Source of the DNA: Elephas maximus indicus
Lineage: Eukaryota; Chordata; Mammalia; Proboscidea; Elephantidae
Direction: 5' to 3'
Assembly: GCF_024166365.1 (NCBI RefSeq)
Contig: NC_064827.1
Span: 47,954,635 to 48,018,634 of the forward strand
DNA length: 64,000 nucleotides
The notes under the pieces: model-generated
Seen by the model: the letters and a program-made list of their open reading frames with translations, nothing else
Told to the model about the DNA's origin: nothing
Databases searched by the model: none
Position numbers and translations under genes: made by a program
Part shown: positions 31,531-54,425 of the stretch, one piece after another
Layout: each line of letters opens with the position of its first letter
Numbering within the stretch: the stretch's first letter is position 1

Positions 31531-31807
31531 CCGGATTGAAGGGCCTGAAGGCAGCATCTTTCCGCCGAGATTTGAGTCAGACCTCGTCCAGCCAGTCCTG
31601 CTGTCCAGCCAGAAGGTGGCCACAGGAAAGTGAGGTTCCTTCCTAAAGAGCTGACTAAAGGAAGTGCTGCCATTCACTAACACCCAGCACACAGGAGCTC
31701 TTGGATGGCACCAAGATTGGCGGTGGCTTTCCCTGAGGGTGTGCATTTCACCTGTTCATTTGCCCTTTCCCCCAGAGAGATAACCATTCCCACCCTTGTA
31801 AGAAGAA

Positions 31808-32006
31808 AGGGTTGCCATCAAGTCCCCTTCAACTCATGGAGGCCCCATGCCTGTCAGAGTAGAACTGTGCCCCATAGGGTTGTCAATGCTTGATTTTTCA
31901 GAAGTAGATAGCCAGGCCTTTCATAAGGTGCCTGGGGGTGGACTGGAACCTCCACCCTTTAGATTAGCAGCTGGGATGTTTAATAGTTTGCACCATCCAG
32001 GGACAC
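31808..32006 (-). mobile_element. AfroSINE variant, minus orientation, upstream of TRIM14
   Basis: 'gttgccatcaagtccccttc', 'tgattttttcagaagtagata'-like middle and 'agtttgcaccatccagggac' on the plus strand. It is followed at once by RTE sequence. Confidence 0.78.
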
Positions 32007-32335
32007 CAAGCACCAATCTGTCTTGGAAGAAGTACAGCCAGAATGCTCCTCAGAAGCAAGGATGGCGAAACTTTGTCTCACATACTTTGGACAGGTTATC
32101 AGGAGGGGACCAGTCCCTGGTGAAGGATGTCATGCTTGGTAAAGTAGAGGGTCAGCGAAAAAAGAGGAAGACCCTCAAGGAGAGGGATTGACACAGTGGC
32201 TGCAACAATGGGCTCAAGCATATCAACAATTGTGAAGATGGCGCAGGACTGGGCAATTTTTCATTCTGCTGTACATAGGGTTGCTGTGAGTCGGAACTGA
32301 CCCAATGGCATCTAACAACAACAACAGGGACTCCT
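32007..32335 (+). mobile_element. RTE-clade LINE 3' end, plus orientation
   Basis: 'gaagtacagccagaatgctc', 'ctcacatactttggacaggt', then 'gctgtacatagggttgctgt' and 'atctaacaacaacaaca'. This is the RTE C-terminal coding tail and 3' end, and its last about 60 bases match the tails of the AfroSINEs. Confidence 0.82.
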
Positions 32336-33178
32336 TTGAGTAAGAAACTCCCTGGAGGCAATGAGTTTATGTTAGTGGAGGAAGAACAATTTGAAAGAGG
32401 AGAGTGAGAATGGTTGCACAACTTGAAGAATGTAGTCAGTGTCACAGAATTGTACGTGTAGAAATTGTTGAATGCTCTGCTGTGTATATTCTCAAAAAAT
32501 AAAATAAATTAAAAACAACAACAACAAAAACTCTCTGGTTGGTCTCAACCCACCTGGATCAAAGGAGAATGAAGAACACCAAGGTCACACGATAACTATG
32601 AGCCCAAGAGACAGAAAGGGCCACATGAACCAGAGACTTACTTCATCCTGAGACCAGAAGAACTAGATGGTGACAGGCCACAACCAATGACTGCCCTGAC
32701 AGGGAGCACAATGGAGAACCCCTGAGGGAGCAGGAGAATAGTGGGATGCAGACCCCAAATTCTCATAAAAAGACCAGACTTAATGGTCTGAGACTAGAGG
32801 AATCCCTGCGGTCATGGTCCCCAAACCTTCTGTTGGCCCAGGACAGGAACCATTCCCGAAGACCACTCATCAGACATGGAAGGGACTGGACAATGTGTTG
32901 GAGAGAGATGCTGACGAAGAGTGAGCTACTTGTATCAGCTGGACACTTGAGACTGTGTTGGCATCTCCTGTCTGGAGGGGAGATAGGAGGTTAGAGAGGG
33001 TTAGAAACTGGCAAAATCGTCACGAAAGGAGAGACTGGAAGGAGGGAGCGGGCTGACTCATTAGTGGGAGAGTAAGTGGTAGTATGGAGTAAGGTGTATA
33101 TAAGCGTATATGTGACAGACTGACTTGATTTGTAAACTTTCACTTAAAGCACAATAAAAATTATTAAAAAAAAAACCT
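32336..33178 (+). mobile_element. L1 3'-UTR fragments (two pieces)
   Basis: 32340-32520 ends in an A-rich run ('tctcaaaaaataaaataaat'). 32560-33178 contains 'gaccagaagaactagatggt', 'ccaaaccttctgttggccca', 'gactgacttgatttgtaaac' and a poly-A, matching the L1 at 60540-60925. Confidence 0.72.
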
Positions 33179-33269
33179 CTCTGGTAATCTAGTTGCTCCC
33201 AGGCTAAAATCTCAGCTTCCACTTATAAGGCCCTCGGCTTTTCCTTCTCTCTATGCTCTAACATTTGCT

Positions 33270-33455
33270 TTGGCTCAGTGCTCAGCTGCTAACCCAAAGG
33301 TTGGTGGTTCAAACCCAACAGCCATTCTGCAGGAGAAAGATGTGGCAGTCTGCTTCAGTAAAAATTATAGCCTTGGAAACCCTATGAGGCAGTTCTACTC
33401 TGTCTTATAGTGTCGCTATGAGTCGGAATTGAGTCAACAGCAATGGGTTTAAACA
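33270..33455 (+). mobile_element. AfroSINE, plus orientation
   Basis: 'cagctgctaacccaaaggtt', 'gagaaagatgtggcagtctg' and 'cgctatgagtcggaattgag'. The head is slightly truncated. Confidence 0.86.
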
Positions 33456-33462
33456 TGGTCTG

Positions 33463-33675
33463 AAGAGCCCTGATACAATGGTTAAGGCTAGACTGCTAAC
33501 TGAAGGTTGAAGGCTTGAACCTACCCAGCTGCTCTGTGGGAGAAAGACCTGGCATTCAGCTCCCTTAAAGATTAAAGGGCTCCTTCCCATAAAGATTATA
33601 GCCTAGAAAACACTATGGGGCCTAGAAAACACTCTGTCACATGGGGTCGCTATGAGTCACCTAACCAAAAACAAC
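33463..33675 (+). mobile_element. AfroSINE, plus orientation, with an internal duplication
   Basis: 'agagccctgatacaatggtt', 'gactgctaactgaaggttga' and 'ggggtcgctatgagtcacct'. The middle carries two short repeats: 'cccttaaagattaaagggct' followed by 'cccataaagattatagcc', and 'cctagaaaacact' twice. Confidence 0.8.
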
Positions 33676-33679
33676 AAAG

Positions 33680-33930
33680 ATACCTTTTGCCCTGCTTACT
33701 CTTATTCATCCTTCAGGCCTCAACCTAAATGTCACCTCCTCCAAGAAGCTTCCCTGCTTCTCCCAGAGCAGCCTGTAACTTCCCCTCTCCTGGCCCTTCC
33801 CCATCCCCCCACCACCACCCTGTTTGCATGACTGAAAAGCCGGTGAGGGTAGGGACCATGTATGTCTTATTTCCCTGTGTGGCATCTGGCTCAAACAGTA
33901 GGTGCTTAATTAATATTGGTGGAACAATTC
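33680..33930 (+). repeat. L2 LINE 3' end
   Basis: 'atgtcacctcctccaagaag', 'cttccctgcttctcccagag' and 'aaacagtaggtgcttaatta' are the L2 3' layout. Confidence 0.6.
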
Positions 33931-33971
33931 AAGAAAAAGAAAACTCCGTGTGATAAAATGTCTAGCCAGAT

Positions 33972-33981
33972 TTTATTTATT
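33972..33981 (-). terminator. Doubled polyadenylation signal AATAAATAAA, likely end of CORO2A
   Basis: On the minus strand two overlapping AATAAA hexamers occur, about 3.1 kb after the CORO2A stop codon. The preceding sequence is AT-rich and mostly repeat-free, as expected for a 3' UTR, while L2 and SINE sequence begins just beyond. Cleavage would fall at about 33940-33960. This is inference; no transcript data were available. Confidence 0.6.
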
Positions 33982-35424
33982 ACAGTCTTTCCATTGCACA
34001 ATTCCACAACATTTATTTTCACTTTTGTTATTATTTCTTTTTACAAAGGTAAAAGTAACTTCAGAAACAATGATAAAGCAATCATTCAAACTGTTTCAGG
34101 CACGGTTTCATATTAAAAGCATAAATCGACTTCTGACTCCCTGTTTCGCCCTATGATATAATCTCAGACCCTGTTCCAGAAAGAACAATTATTTTAGAGC
34201 TAAGGTGGATACGTAGCCACCACTACCACAAAGCTCATTTTCAAATTTTGCCCTCATTCTCAGGAAGTTCCTGAGTTTACACTCAGGTGGCGCCCAGGGT
34301 AGCAAGTAGAGGGGCTGAGTGAACCCTCTGCCGACTGGCTGGGCCCTACTGGCTCTGGGCAAGTTCCGCTTCAGCAGATCAAGAATATACACAAAAACGT
34401 AATTAAAAAAAAAAAAAAAAAAGGCTTAAAAAAATATGTGATAAAAATTACCTATCCCTCTCCCTTGCTGAGAAATAATTTAAATAATTTATTCTAGATG
34501 TAAAAAAAGAAAACAAGTTCGTTTAAAGACTCCTGCGTACTGTTTTTAAGCATGAGATCTGGGACCCCTAGGAGTGGGGGGCTTGAGAAGGGATGGTGCA
34601 GAGGAGGCATGCTGAGAAGCTCTCTGGACTCAGCCCCCACCTCCACCACTCTGCAGCCAGTGACCCTGGCTATGATTTTTCCTCACTGCTCTGAGGCTAG
34701 GTCTTCCTACCCTCTGGACGTGAGGATAAGGAGAGCAACACCTGCCTGACCTGCATGAGGGTAGGATGCATCAGTGAGCGGAGGTGGGAGGGCTTTGTAA
34801 ACTGTAAACTGCTAGCCACAAATGAGGTGGGAGAGGTAACCTCCTCCAGTGGAGCTCTGCTTCCCTGACATGCCTGGAATTTGGCCTTTTTCTCCAGAGC
34901 ACAATAAGGCAAGCTTGGCTGGGGCCTCAGACTGGAGCGAGCCCCAGTGACCGAGTGAACGGAAGACAAGAAAAGGAAGAGGAACATGGGCGTCTGGTAG
35001 ATGCAGACAGACAGGGGGAATCGGCCATGGTTAGGGAGGGGCACACAGGAACACAGAGCCCCCATCATGCTGCACTGGGGTCCTGGAGAGACCTGGGGCA
35101 GGGCTGGGGGCCACACTTTTTGACATTTTAGGAACTTCCAGCCAGGACTTAGAGGATATGGGTTTGAGTCCCAGCTCTCCGAAGACCTTGAAGTCCCAGC
35201 TCCTATTTGGGGCTTATTGTCCTCATCTTCACTGCAAAGGGGTACAGATGGACTAGTCCAGTGGGTCTCCATCCTCACTGCATTGCAGAATCACCCGGGG
35301 AGCTTATAAACATGTACAGAGGTCCATGCTTGCTCCTGAGGTTCAGATTTAATTGCTCTGGGGTAGGGCCTGAGCCTTTGTATTTTCTGAATGCCCTCAA
35401 GGTGATTCTAATGTACAAACCAAA

Positions 35425-35595
35425 CAAAAAACCAAACCCCTTGTCCTGGCGATGAGGCTGACTCACAGAACTTCCAAGGTTGTAATCTTTACAGAACAGA
35501 CTGCCACATCTTTTTCCCATAGAGCAGCTGATGAGTTCGACCCGCTGACCTTTGGGTTAGCAGCTAAGCACTTAACAACTGAGCCACCAGGGCTT
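35425..35595 (-). mobile_element. AfroSINE, minus orientation, in the CORO2A 3' UTR
   Basis: 'aaaaccaaaccccttgtcct', 'cttccaaggttgtaatcttt' and 'tttgggttagcagctaagca' on the plus strand. Part of the RTE-like tail is missing. Confidence 0.85.
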
Positions 35596-37072
35596 GTGGT
35601 CTAAAGTACAGCCTGGGTTGAAACCCACTAGGTTAGGTGGCCTCTTGCAGCCCCTACCTTTGCTCCAGAATCCCCCTGCACAATGGCGAAGACTCATCGT
35701 CTGCCTCTCCTCCGGAAGGAGAAGCGTGTTGAACTTCCAGTCACCCCCAGTCTCTTTCTGGGCCCTTAGAAAGGGAGAACCTTAGAACAGGGCTCAGAAC
35801 ACAGATTCGCACAGGCGGGCACAAAAACTCTTTGGCCAGAAGGGGACTTTGAGGGCCATCTAGTCCTGCCTTCTCACCTAGTACAGCCAATCCTCTCTAG
35901 AGGCCTCCTGGGCGGTGGCCACAGGGCTGTGCTTGCATACTTCCAGTACAGGGGCACCTTACGTGGGGGAGGGGTGGACTTTTCTGTTAGCTTGGGCTGG
36001 AATCTGCCTCTGGGCAGGGGAGGAGGCAGGCTTTGTGACCGACCCCAAGGGCTTTTGTGGCCGCAGTCAGTGGTCATGGGTACCTCTTTGATGTCTGCAT
36101 CCCCACATAAAGGATAACTATCCACCCACAGCTGGCTGATTCTGGTTGAAGAGAGGATAGTTTTGACCCTCTTGTCTGTGTTCTAGAATCAAGCTCAATC
36201 TTGACTCATTTCCCTAAACTTTGCCCCTTTGCCAGTGTCTTGTGAGTTTCTAGATCATCACCCCACATTTTCATTTCCTCCGGCCAAGGCCAAAGTTTCT
36301 TGTCTCAGGCAGGTCATTCAAAGGTTCCCCCTGATCAGATGGGGAAATTGAGACCAGAAGTGGATGGACTTGCCAGAAGTCACTGAGCAAGTTGGGGTGC
36401 AGCTGAGGCCTGAACCAAAGGGTTCCCGCCCAGTTAGGATGAGATGTACCTCAGATCAGAAACAGACCAAGATCTCAGCTCAGCCCTACCATAAACATTC
36501 TGGTGACTTTGAGTTACTTGCCCTTCTCAGGAGCTCAGTTTCTCTGCCTGTAAAATGGGAGAGTAGGGCCCGATCACTGACTTTCAACTTCCAATTTTTT
36601 ATTTTTTTTAGTAGCACTATTATGTCTTCCATAGAAGCCCGATAAATGGAACAAATAAAAGGGGAGCTGTCTGGTTGGAGGAGTATAGGGGAGCATGGCC
36701 CTCCTGCTCAGCCTCCCCCCTCACTCTGTGGATTACAGTTTAAAAATCACAAGGGAGTTCACCTCCCAGCTCTTACTTTCTACAGTGCTCTTTCCCCTTC
36801 AGAAGTTATAGCTCATCGTGGACCCTTAAAATCGGACTTAAACAGAAGGCAAGGTAGCATCTAACAAACAGCCATTCGGAAACTTGTTGCAAGAAGGCAA
36901 ATAGAAAAACGGCACCAGGTCCCACTGGAATCTCTTTCAGCGACTGAGAGTTTCGTTTTCTGGTAAAAAATATAGAAATAGTGGTTGTTCTTGGGGGACT
37001 TGTGGCTTGGTTCTGGACCTCCCCATGGAGCCAAGTGGTGTCCCTGAGGGCGAGGAGAGCAGAGGCCCCTGC

Positions 37073-48956
<11,884 letters not shown>

Positions 48957-49020
48957 CTGCAAAACAGTACCCAAGAGGGTTGGGGAGGGGAGGAGGCTAA
49001 TTCCACTTCAGCTTCTGCAG

Positions 49021-49036
49021 TCAGTCAGTCAGTCAG
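49021..49036 (+). repeat. Short CAGT tandem repeat
   Basis: Four copies of a CAGT/AGTC tetramer, preceding a MIR-like stretch at 49085-49185 ('gggtgagttactccatttct'). Confidence 0.8.
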
Positions 49037-49184
49037 CAACCACTGAGTGGACAGGAAAACGTAAGGGACAAAACTAGGTGTGACTCTAGGCCCTACCACA
49101 GATTCTCTGTGTGATCCTGGGTGAGTTACTCCATTTCTCTGAGCCTCAGTGTCCTCCTCAGTAAGATGGAGGCAATAATAGCCA

Positions 49185-49652
49185 AAATATGACCTTGAGT
49201 CTATCCCTCCTGAATTTAGAGACCATCTCAAGAATAGATTTGATGCCTTGAACACTAACGACCAAAGACCAGACGAGTTTTGGAATGACATCAAGGACAT
49301 CATACATAAAGCAAGAAGTCATTGAAAAGAGAGGAAAGAAAGAGAAGACCAAGATGGATATCAGAGGAGATTCTGAAACTTGCTCTCGAACATCGAGCAG
49401 CTAAAGCAAAAGGAAGAAATGATGAAGTAAAAGAACTGAATAGAAGATTTCAAAGGGCAGCTCGAGAAGACAAAGTAAAGTATTAAATGACACGTGCAAA
49501 GGCCTAGAGGTAGAAAATCAAAAGGGAAGAACATGGTTGGTGTTTCTCGAGCTGAAGGAACTGAAGCCTCGAGTTGCAATAGTGAAGGATTCTATGGGGA
49601 AAATACTAAACAACACAGGAAGCATCAAAAGAAGATGGAAAGAATACAGAAA
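49185..49652 (+). mobile_element. RTE-clade LINE fragment, plus orientation (linker between endonuclease and RT)
   Basis: It reads as the reverse of 24560-25000. Shared landmarks: 'gaatgacatcaaggacatca', 'gaagaccaagatggatatca' and 'gcatcaaaagaagatggaaa'. It stops abruptly at about 49652, where RTE sequence of the opposite orientation begins. Confidence 0.8.
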
Positions 49653-50225
49653 GCAAGGTTGTGTCATCTGCATAATGCAGATTGTTAATGAGCCTTCCTC
49701 CAATCCTGGTGAGGCATTCTTCTTCATATAGTGCAGCTTCTTGCATTATTTGCTCAGCATACAGATTGAATAAGTATGGTGAAAAGATAAAACCCTGACA
49801 CACACCTTTCTTGACTTAAAACCATGCAATATTCCCTTGTTCTGTTCGAATGACTGCCTCGTGGTCTCTGTACAGGTTCCTCACAAGCACAATTAAGTGT
49901 TCTAAAACTTCCATTCTTTGCAATGTTATCTGTAATTTGTTACGATCCACACAGTCAAATGTCTTTGCATAGTCAGTAAAACACAGGTAACATCTCTCTG
50001 GTAGTCTCTGCTTTCAGCCAGGATCCATCTGACATCAGCAATGACATCCCTCGTTCCACGTCCTCTTCTGAATCTGGCTTGAATTTCCGGTAGCTCTCTG
50101 TGGATGTACTACTGCAACCACTTTTGAAAGATCTTCAGCAAAACTCTACATGCATGTGATATTAATGATATTGTTTGCTAATTCTGCATTCTGTGGGATC
50201 ACTTTTCTTTGGAATGGGCACATAT
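49652..50225 (-). mobile_element. RTE-clade LINE fragment, minus orientation (reverse transcriptase)
   Basis: Minus-strand translation gives '[17 protein letters not shown]', an intact-looking YADD catalytic box, next to 'MCQGFIFSPYLFNLYAEQIM'. The frame is broken before and after it. It ends at 'gggcacatatatggatctct', followed by L1 sequence. Confidence 0.85.
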
Positions 50226-50287
50226 ATGGATCTCTTAATGCGGTATATCCATACAATGGAATATTATTCACCCATAAAAAGGAATGG

Positions 50288-50515
50288 AGAGAAGGCAGTG
50301 GTGGTTCAGTGGCAGACTTCTCGCCAGCCTTGTAGGAGACCTGGGTTTGATCCCCAGCCAACGCAACTCAAGTAAAGTCACCATTCATCTGCCAAGTGGG
50401 GGCTTGTGTGTTGCGGTGATGCTGAACAGGTTGCAGTGGCGCTCCCAAACTAAGACAGACTAGGAAGAAGGGCCTGCTGATCTACTTCTGAAAATCAGCC
50501 ACTGGGGGGCGGGAA
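50288..50515 (+). mobile_element. tRNA-Gly-headed SINE
   Basis: 'gcagtggtggttcagtggca', 'gacttctcgccagccttgta' and 'gggtttgatccccagccaac' resemble tRNA-Gly(GCC). The body is like the copy at 17107 ('gatgctgaacaggttgcagt'), but the RTE-type end is missing. Confidence 0.75.
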
Positions 50516-50547
50516 AGGAATGCAGTACCATGCTATAAAATAGATAG

Positions 50548-50705
50548 GAGTCCTGGTGGCTCAGTGGTTAAGTGTTCGGCCGCTAACCAAAAGGTCGGCA
50601 GTTTGAATCCACCAACCACTCCTTGGAAACCCTATGGGGTGGTTCTACTGTGTCCTGTAGGGTCACTATGAGTTGGAATTGACTGGATGGTAACGGGTTT
50701 GGTCT
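50548..50705 (+). mobile_element. AfroSINE, plus orientation
   Basis: 'ggagtcctggtggctcagtg', 'ggccgctaaccaaaaggtcg' and 'actatgagttggaattgact', ending 'aacgggtttggtc'. Complete. Confidence 0.9.
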
Positions 50706-51964
50706 TTTTTTGGTTATAACTTAGATGAAACTTGAAGACATTATGCTAAGTGAAAGAAGTCACACAAAAGGCCACATATTGTAGGGGTTCCACTTATATG
50801 AAATGTCCAGATTAGGTGAACGCGGAGCAGTCGTTGCCAGGAGCCGGGGGAGGGGCAATGAGTAGTGACTGCTTAACGGGTGTGGGGTTTCCTTTTCGGG
50901 GTCATGAAGATGTTCTGGAATTAGATAGTGGTGATGATCACGCAATTTTGTAAATACACTAAAAACCACTGAATCGTACACTTCAAAATGGTGATTTTAT
51001 GGGATGCAAATTATATCTCAATTAGAAAAAAGGGCATTTCCCTCCCTTTTCTCCTTCCCTGCTGAGAATTCCTGTATAGGTGCAGGGAGGGCCACACAGA
51101 TCTCTAAGCCCATGCCATGCGGCCCTGAAGCTGAGATTTCCAACTCCACTGACGGACTTGGATTTTCTGGGGTCTCAGGGCAGTGACACTTCAGTTGGTC
51201 ACAGAACCTTGGAGCTGTGAGTGTCCAACCCCCTCACTTTACAGAACCCAAAACTGAGGCTAGAAGTGATCTGTCCGGACCATACCACATGGCCTTGGCA
51301 GAACAGGGACCAAGACCCAGGCCTTCTATCTGCCAATGTAGGCATCACCCGACATCTACCACCAGGCCTTGGGGTCTGGAGCCCACCCACTGGAAGGTTG
51401 CACTGGCCATTTTTTATGTCTAAGCAAAAGAGACAGCTAAGGAGGGAACTGGCCAACATCACGCATCCAGCAAATATTTACAAGATACCTGCAGGACAGG
51501 CCCTATGCCAGGTGCTGTGGGTGAGGCGAACGCAAGACACAGTCCTTGACTGCACAGAATCAATCGTGTAGGATTCTTTTAAAGGGAATTTTCAGGCACA
51601 GAGTGGGGGCTCAGGGAGCACCCTGCCTCCTCTTCTTCCTCACCTCCCTGACTCTGCAGAGACCACTGCACTTCTGTGTGACGTCCCTGAGACCGTGCCC
51701 AGTCATGACGGAGCAAAGATGCAGGGGTGGTCTCTGCCCTTGCTTTGAAGGCTGGGAGGTGGGCAGCTGCAATGAGAATAGAAACAGGGTTTCCCGGCCA
51801 CCTCTGGCAAAGCAGGAAAGGCAGACAACCGAGCCTCTGGTTCATGGGGTCTCATGTATGCAATTTAATAGCTCTGCAAACAGAGAGGTGGTCCTGGGCT
51901 CCCCTTCCAGAAATGCTCTCTGCCCAGCTCAGCTCTCAGCTCTCGGGAATAGGGTATTACCGGT

Positions 51965-52900
51965 ACATGACCTAGGCTGAACCCACATTGGATCCTGTAC
52001 AGGAAAGGAGAATGCTATAAAGGACACTATTTGACAGCTCGGGACACAAAGGGTAGATTAGACAGGAATATTGTATCAATGTTAAATTTGCTGACGTTGA
52101 TAACCTACTATGGTTACATAGAAAAATATTCCTATTTTTTAGGAAACACTGAATTATTGGGGTAAAAGGCCACAGTATATGAAACTGACTCTCGAGTGGT
52201 TCAGAAAAAGACTTATGAACACGCAGACACATTCAAGACAGAAAGGAAAGGAAAAGAAAGCATTTGGGCATGTGTTCTTTGTTAGTCCTGTATGAGGATG
52301 TGGGCAAAAGTTCCATTTCCTTCGGATTATTCTGCTGAAAACAAACAGGCCCCAGACTGGGAAGAGAGGTGCACGCTCCCTGCCACCCCACCTGCCAGCA
52401 CTAGCCATGGGACCACTGCTCTAGCCACTGCCCTCTCGCCCAGCCTCCAGGCCACCCTGCACGCTGTCCTCACCACGAGCTTTCAAGACTTAGAATCTGA
52501 GCATGTCATGCCTCTGCTCAAATTTTGCAAGTCTATTTTTTTATCCGTAAAATATGAACTATGAAAAAAATCTCTTCTTTCCAGAGTTGTCATGAAGGCT
52601 AAATGAGATGCTGTGCATAAAAAGCCTAACAGTGACGTCCTGTAGTAAGCGCTCACTACACAGTAGCCATTACTGTACGTATACGTACGTGTGTGTGAGT
52701 GTGTACAGACACATATGTCTGCATATCAGTACTGAGAAAAAAAGACTGGAAGGAAATGCACCAAAATGTTACTCCAGTTATCTATACATGGTGAGTAAAT
52801 GAGAGGTTTTTTCATCATCTTCTTTTTTTTTTAATCTCCTAAACTTTCTAAAAAAAAAAGTTTAAATTTTGCAATAAAAAATGACATTTAAAAACAAAAC
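51965..52900 (+). repeat. Old L1-type 3'-end remnants (tentative)
   Basis: 52070-52215 ('aatattgtatcaatgttaaa', 'aggaaacactgaattattgg') resembles the 3' region of ancient L1. 52740-52900 is A/T-rich. In between, 52520-52680 is MIR/L2-like. Family calls are tentative. Confidence 0.4.
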
Positions 52901-54221
52901 TACAGACTTTCTGAAAAGATGGGACCTTCAAGGACTGGTGAAAAATTTGTTATAAAACTGCAGAGCTTAAAGTGCTCTCAGAGACCAGGGGAGGTAAGCC
53001 CAAAGCCAGACTCTCCAATCCTGTACCCCTGGCAGCCTTCGCTAACAGATCACAGCACTCCCTCACTGAGCCTTGACCTGGGGAAGCCCAGACTGGAAAA
53101 GGGACTTGCCCAGGGTTACTGGCAGTCTGAGAGGCAGAGCTGGGTTTGAGCCCAGGCCTCTGGCCTCCCAAGTGTGAGTTTGGGGTGTACTGTGCTGTGA
53201 GGAAGTACCAGTCTCTCTGAGTCAGTGATTTACCTGCCTTCCTGTACACAGCCTTCCCCTTCTCTTGGATCACTCCCTGGGTCAAAGGGCATAAGCAGTA
53301 CTGGGGCTTTTGCTATAGGCCACCCAATTGCTCTGGAACCTTAACTTCTACACCCTGGCCCAGGGCCATGCCCCAGTTTCTGCTCTGTGGAAAAGATGAT
53401 TGTCAGGCTGGCCTTGGGCTGAGCGGGGGCAAACTGCCAGGGAGCCCTGTTCAGACCCACGCATCCCACCTCCTGCCTTTCAGCTCGGTGGAGCCACAGA
53501 CTCTGGAAAGGTGCTTCAGGGCCAGGCAAGGCTCAGATGGATGGGCCGCTCCTCCAGAGCTAAGCTTGGCCTGCGCTCCTCCCAGGCCTCTCAGAAGCAG
53601 AAGCCCCACCCCCAGATACCCTCTCTTCCTTCTCAGTCAACAAGGGATGGCTGGTCCTCCCTAGGGGCCAGCGGATTGCTTTATGTCTGAAAGGGTTTTA
53701 TGCTGAGGACCAGCATTAGTAGACATCAGCCAGTCTGATGGGTTATTGACCAAGCCACTAAAAGTCCTGTCAGGGCTGGGACATTAAAATCGGGAGGCCA
53801 CTTCCAGCTCTTTCTTTGTCCACTACGCCTGCAGTCAGCCAGGGACAGGCTTCTCTGATTTATGGGGAACACAGGCTCTAAATCAGAGGAGATACACGTG
53901 CTTCCCTCGCAGACTCACCCAGAGCCCTGGCTTGGGTGCAGGAGCCAGGCTGCTTGGCCTGGAGGGGCACAACCTCCAAGTCTCCGAGGGCCTGTCCCAG
54001 GGCAGGAGGAGTAGACAGGGCTGTAGGACCCCAGAGGGGTGGGGACGTTCCAGGGGGCAGACCTCAGCGGCCAGGATGGAAAAGGCTGCAAGGCCACTGT
54101 CATGACCTCCAATTAACCATAATTAGGGAGTCATGTACGTGCCAGGCCCTGGGCCTGGTGCTTGGCTCATATTTGATTCAGCAACCAGTCATCTCAGGAA
54201 GCATTACAACCCACTGCCAAA

Positions 54222-54425
54222 ACCAAACCCACTGCCGTCAAGTCAATTCTGACTCATAGCAACACTACTGAACAGGGTAGAACTGCCCTATAGAGTTTCC
54301 AAGGCTGTAAATCTTTACAGGAGCAGACTGCCACATCTTTCTCTTGTGGAGCTGCTGGTGGGTTCAAACTGCTGACCTTTCAGTTAGCAGCCAAGCACTT
54401 AACCACTATGTCACCAGGGCTCCCA
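54222..54425 (-). mobile_element. AfroSINE, minus orientation
   Basis: 'aaccaaacccactgccgtca', 'gaactgccctatagagtttc', 'cagactgccacatctttctc' and 'cagttagcagccaagcactt' on the plus strand. Full-length form. Confidence 0.9.

Larger units (their letters stand above)
33955..37072 (-). other. CORO2A: Likely CORO2A 3' UTR
   Basis: About 3.1 kb between the CORO2A stop and the doubled AATAAA. Mostly unique, with one antisense AfroSINE (35425-35595) and an A/T run at 34406-34423. MIR-like pieces may lie near 35120-35230 and 36300-36570. Reading frames on either strand here show no conserved protein features. Confidence 0.55.
50228..51030 (+). mobile_element. L1 3' end, interrupted by two SINEs
   Basis: 50238-50287 ('ggtatatccatacaatggaa') and 50708-51030 ('gaagacattatgctaagtga', 'ctggaattagatagtggtga', ending 'atatctcaattagaaaaaa') form one L1 3' end. 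A tRNA-Gly-headed SINE and an AfroSINE sit between the pieces. Confidence 0.75.

Noticed and set aside
31154-31646. Long plus-strand frames opposite TRIM14 exon 1
   Set aside because: Arginine-, alanine- and proline-rich products of CpG-rich DNA with no domain, overlapping a clearly coding exon on the other strand.
49158-49803. Series of minus- and plus-strand frames around the RTE copy
   Set aside because: They arise from the two RTE fragments in opposite orientation and do not form a continuous protein.
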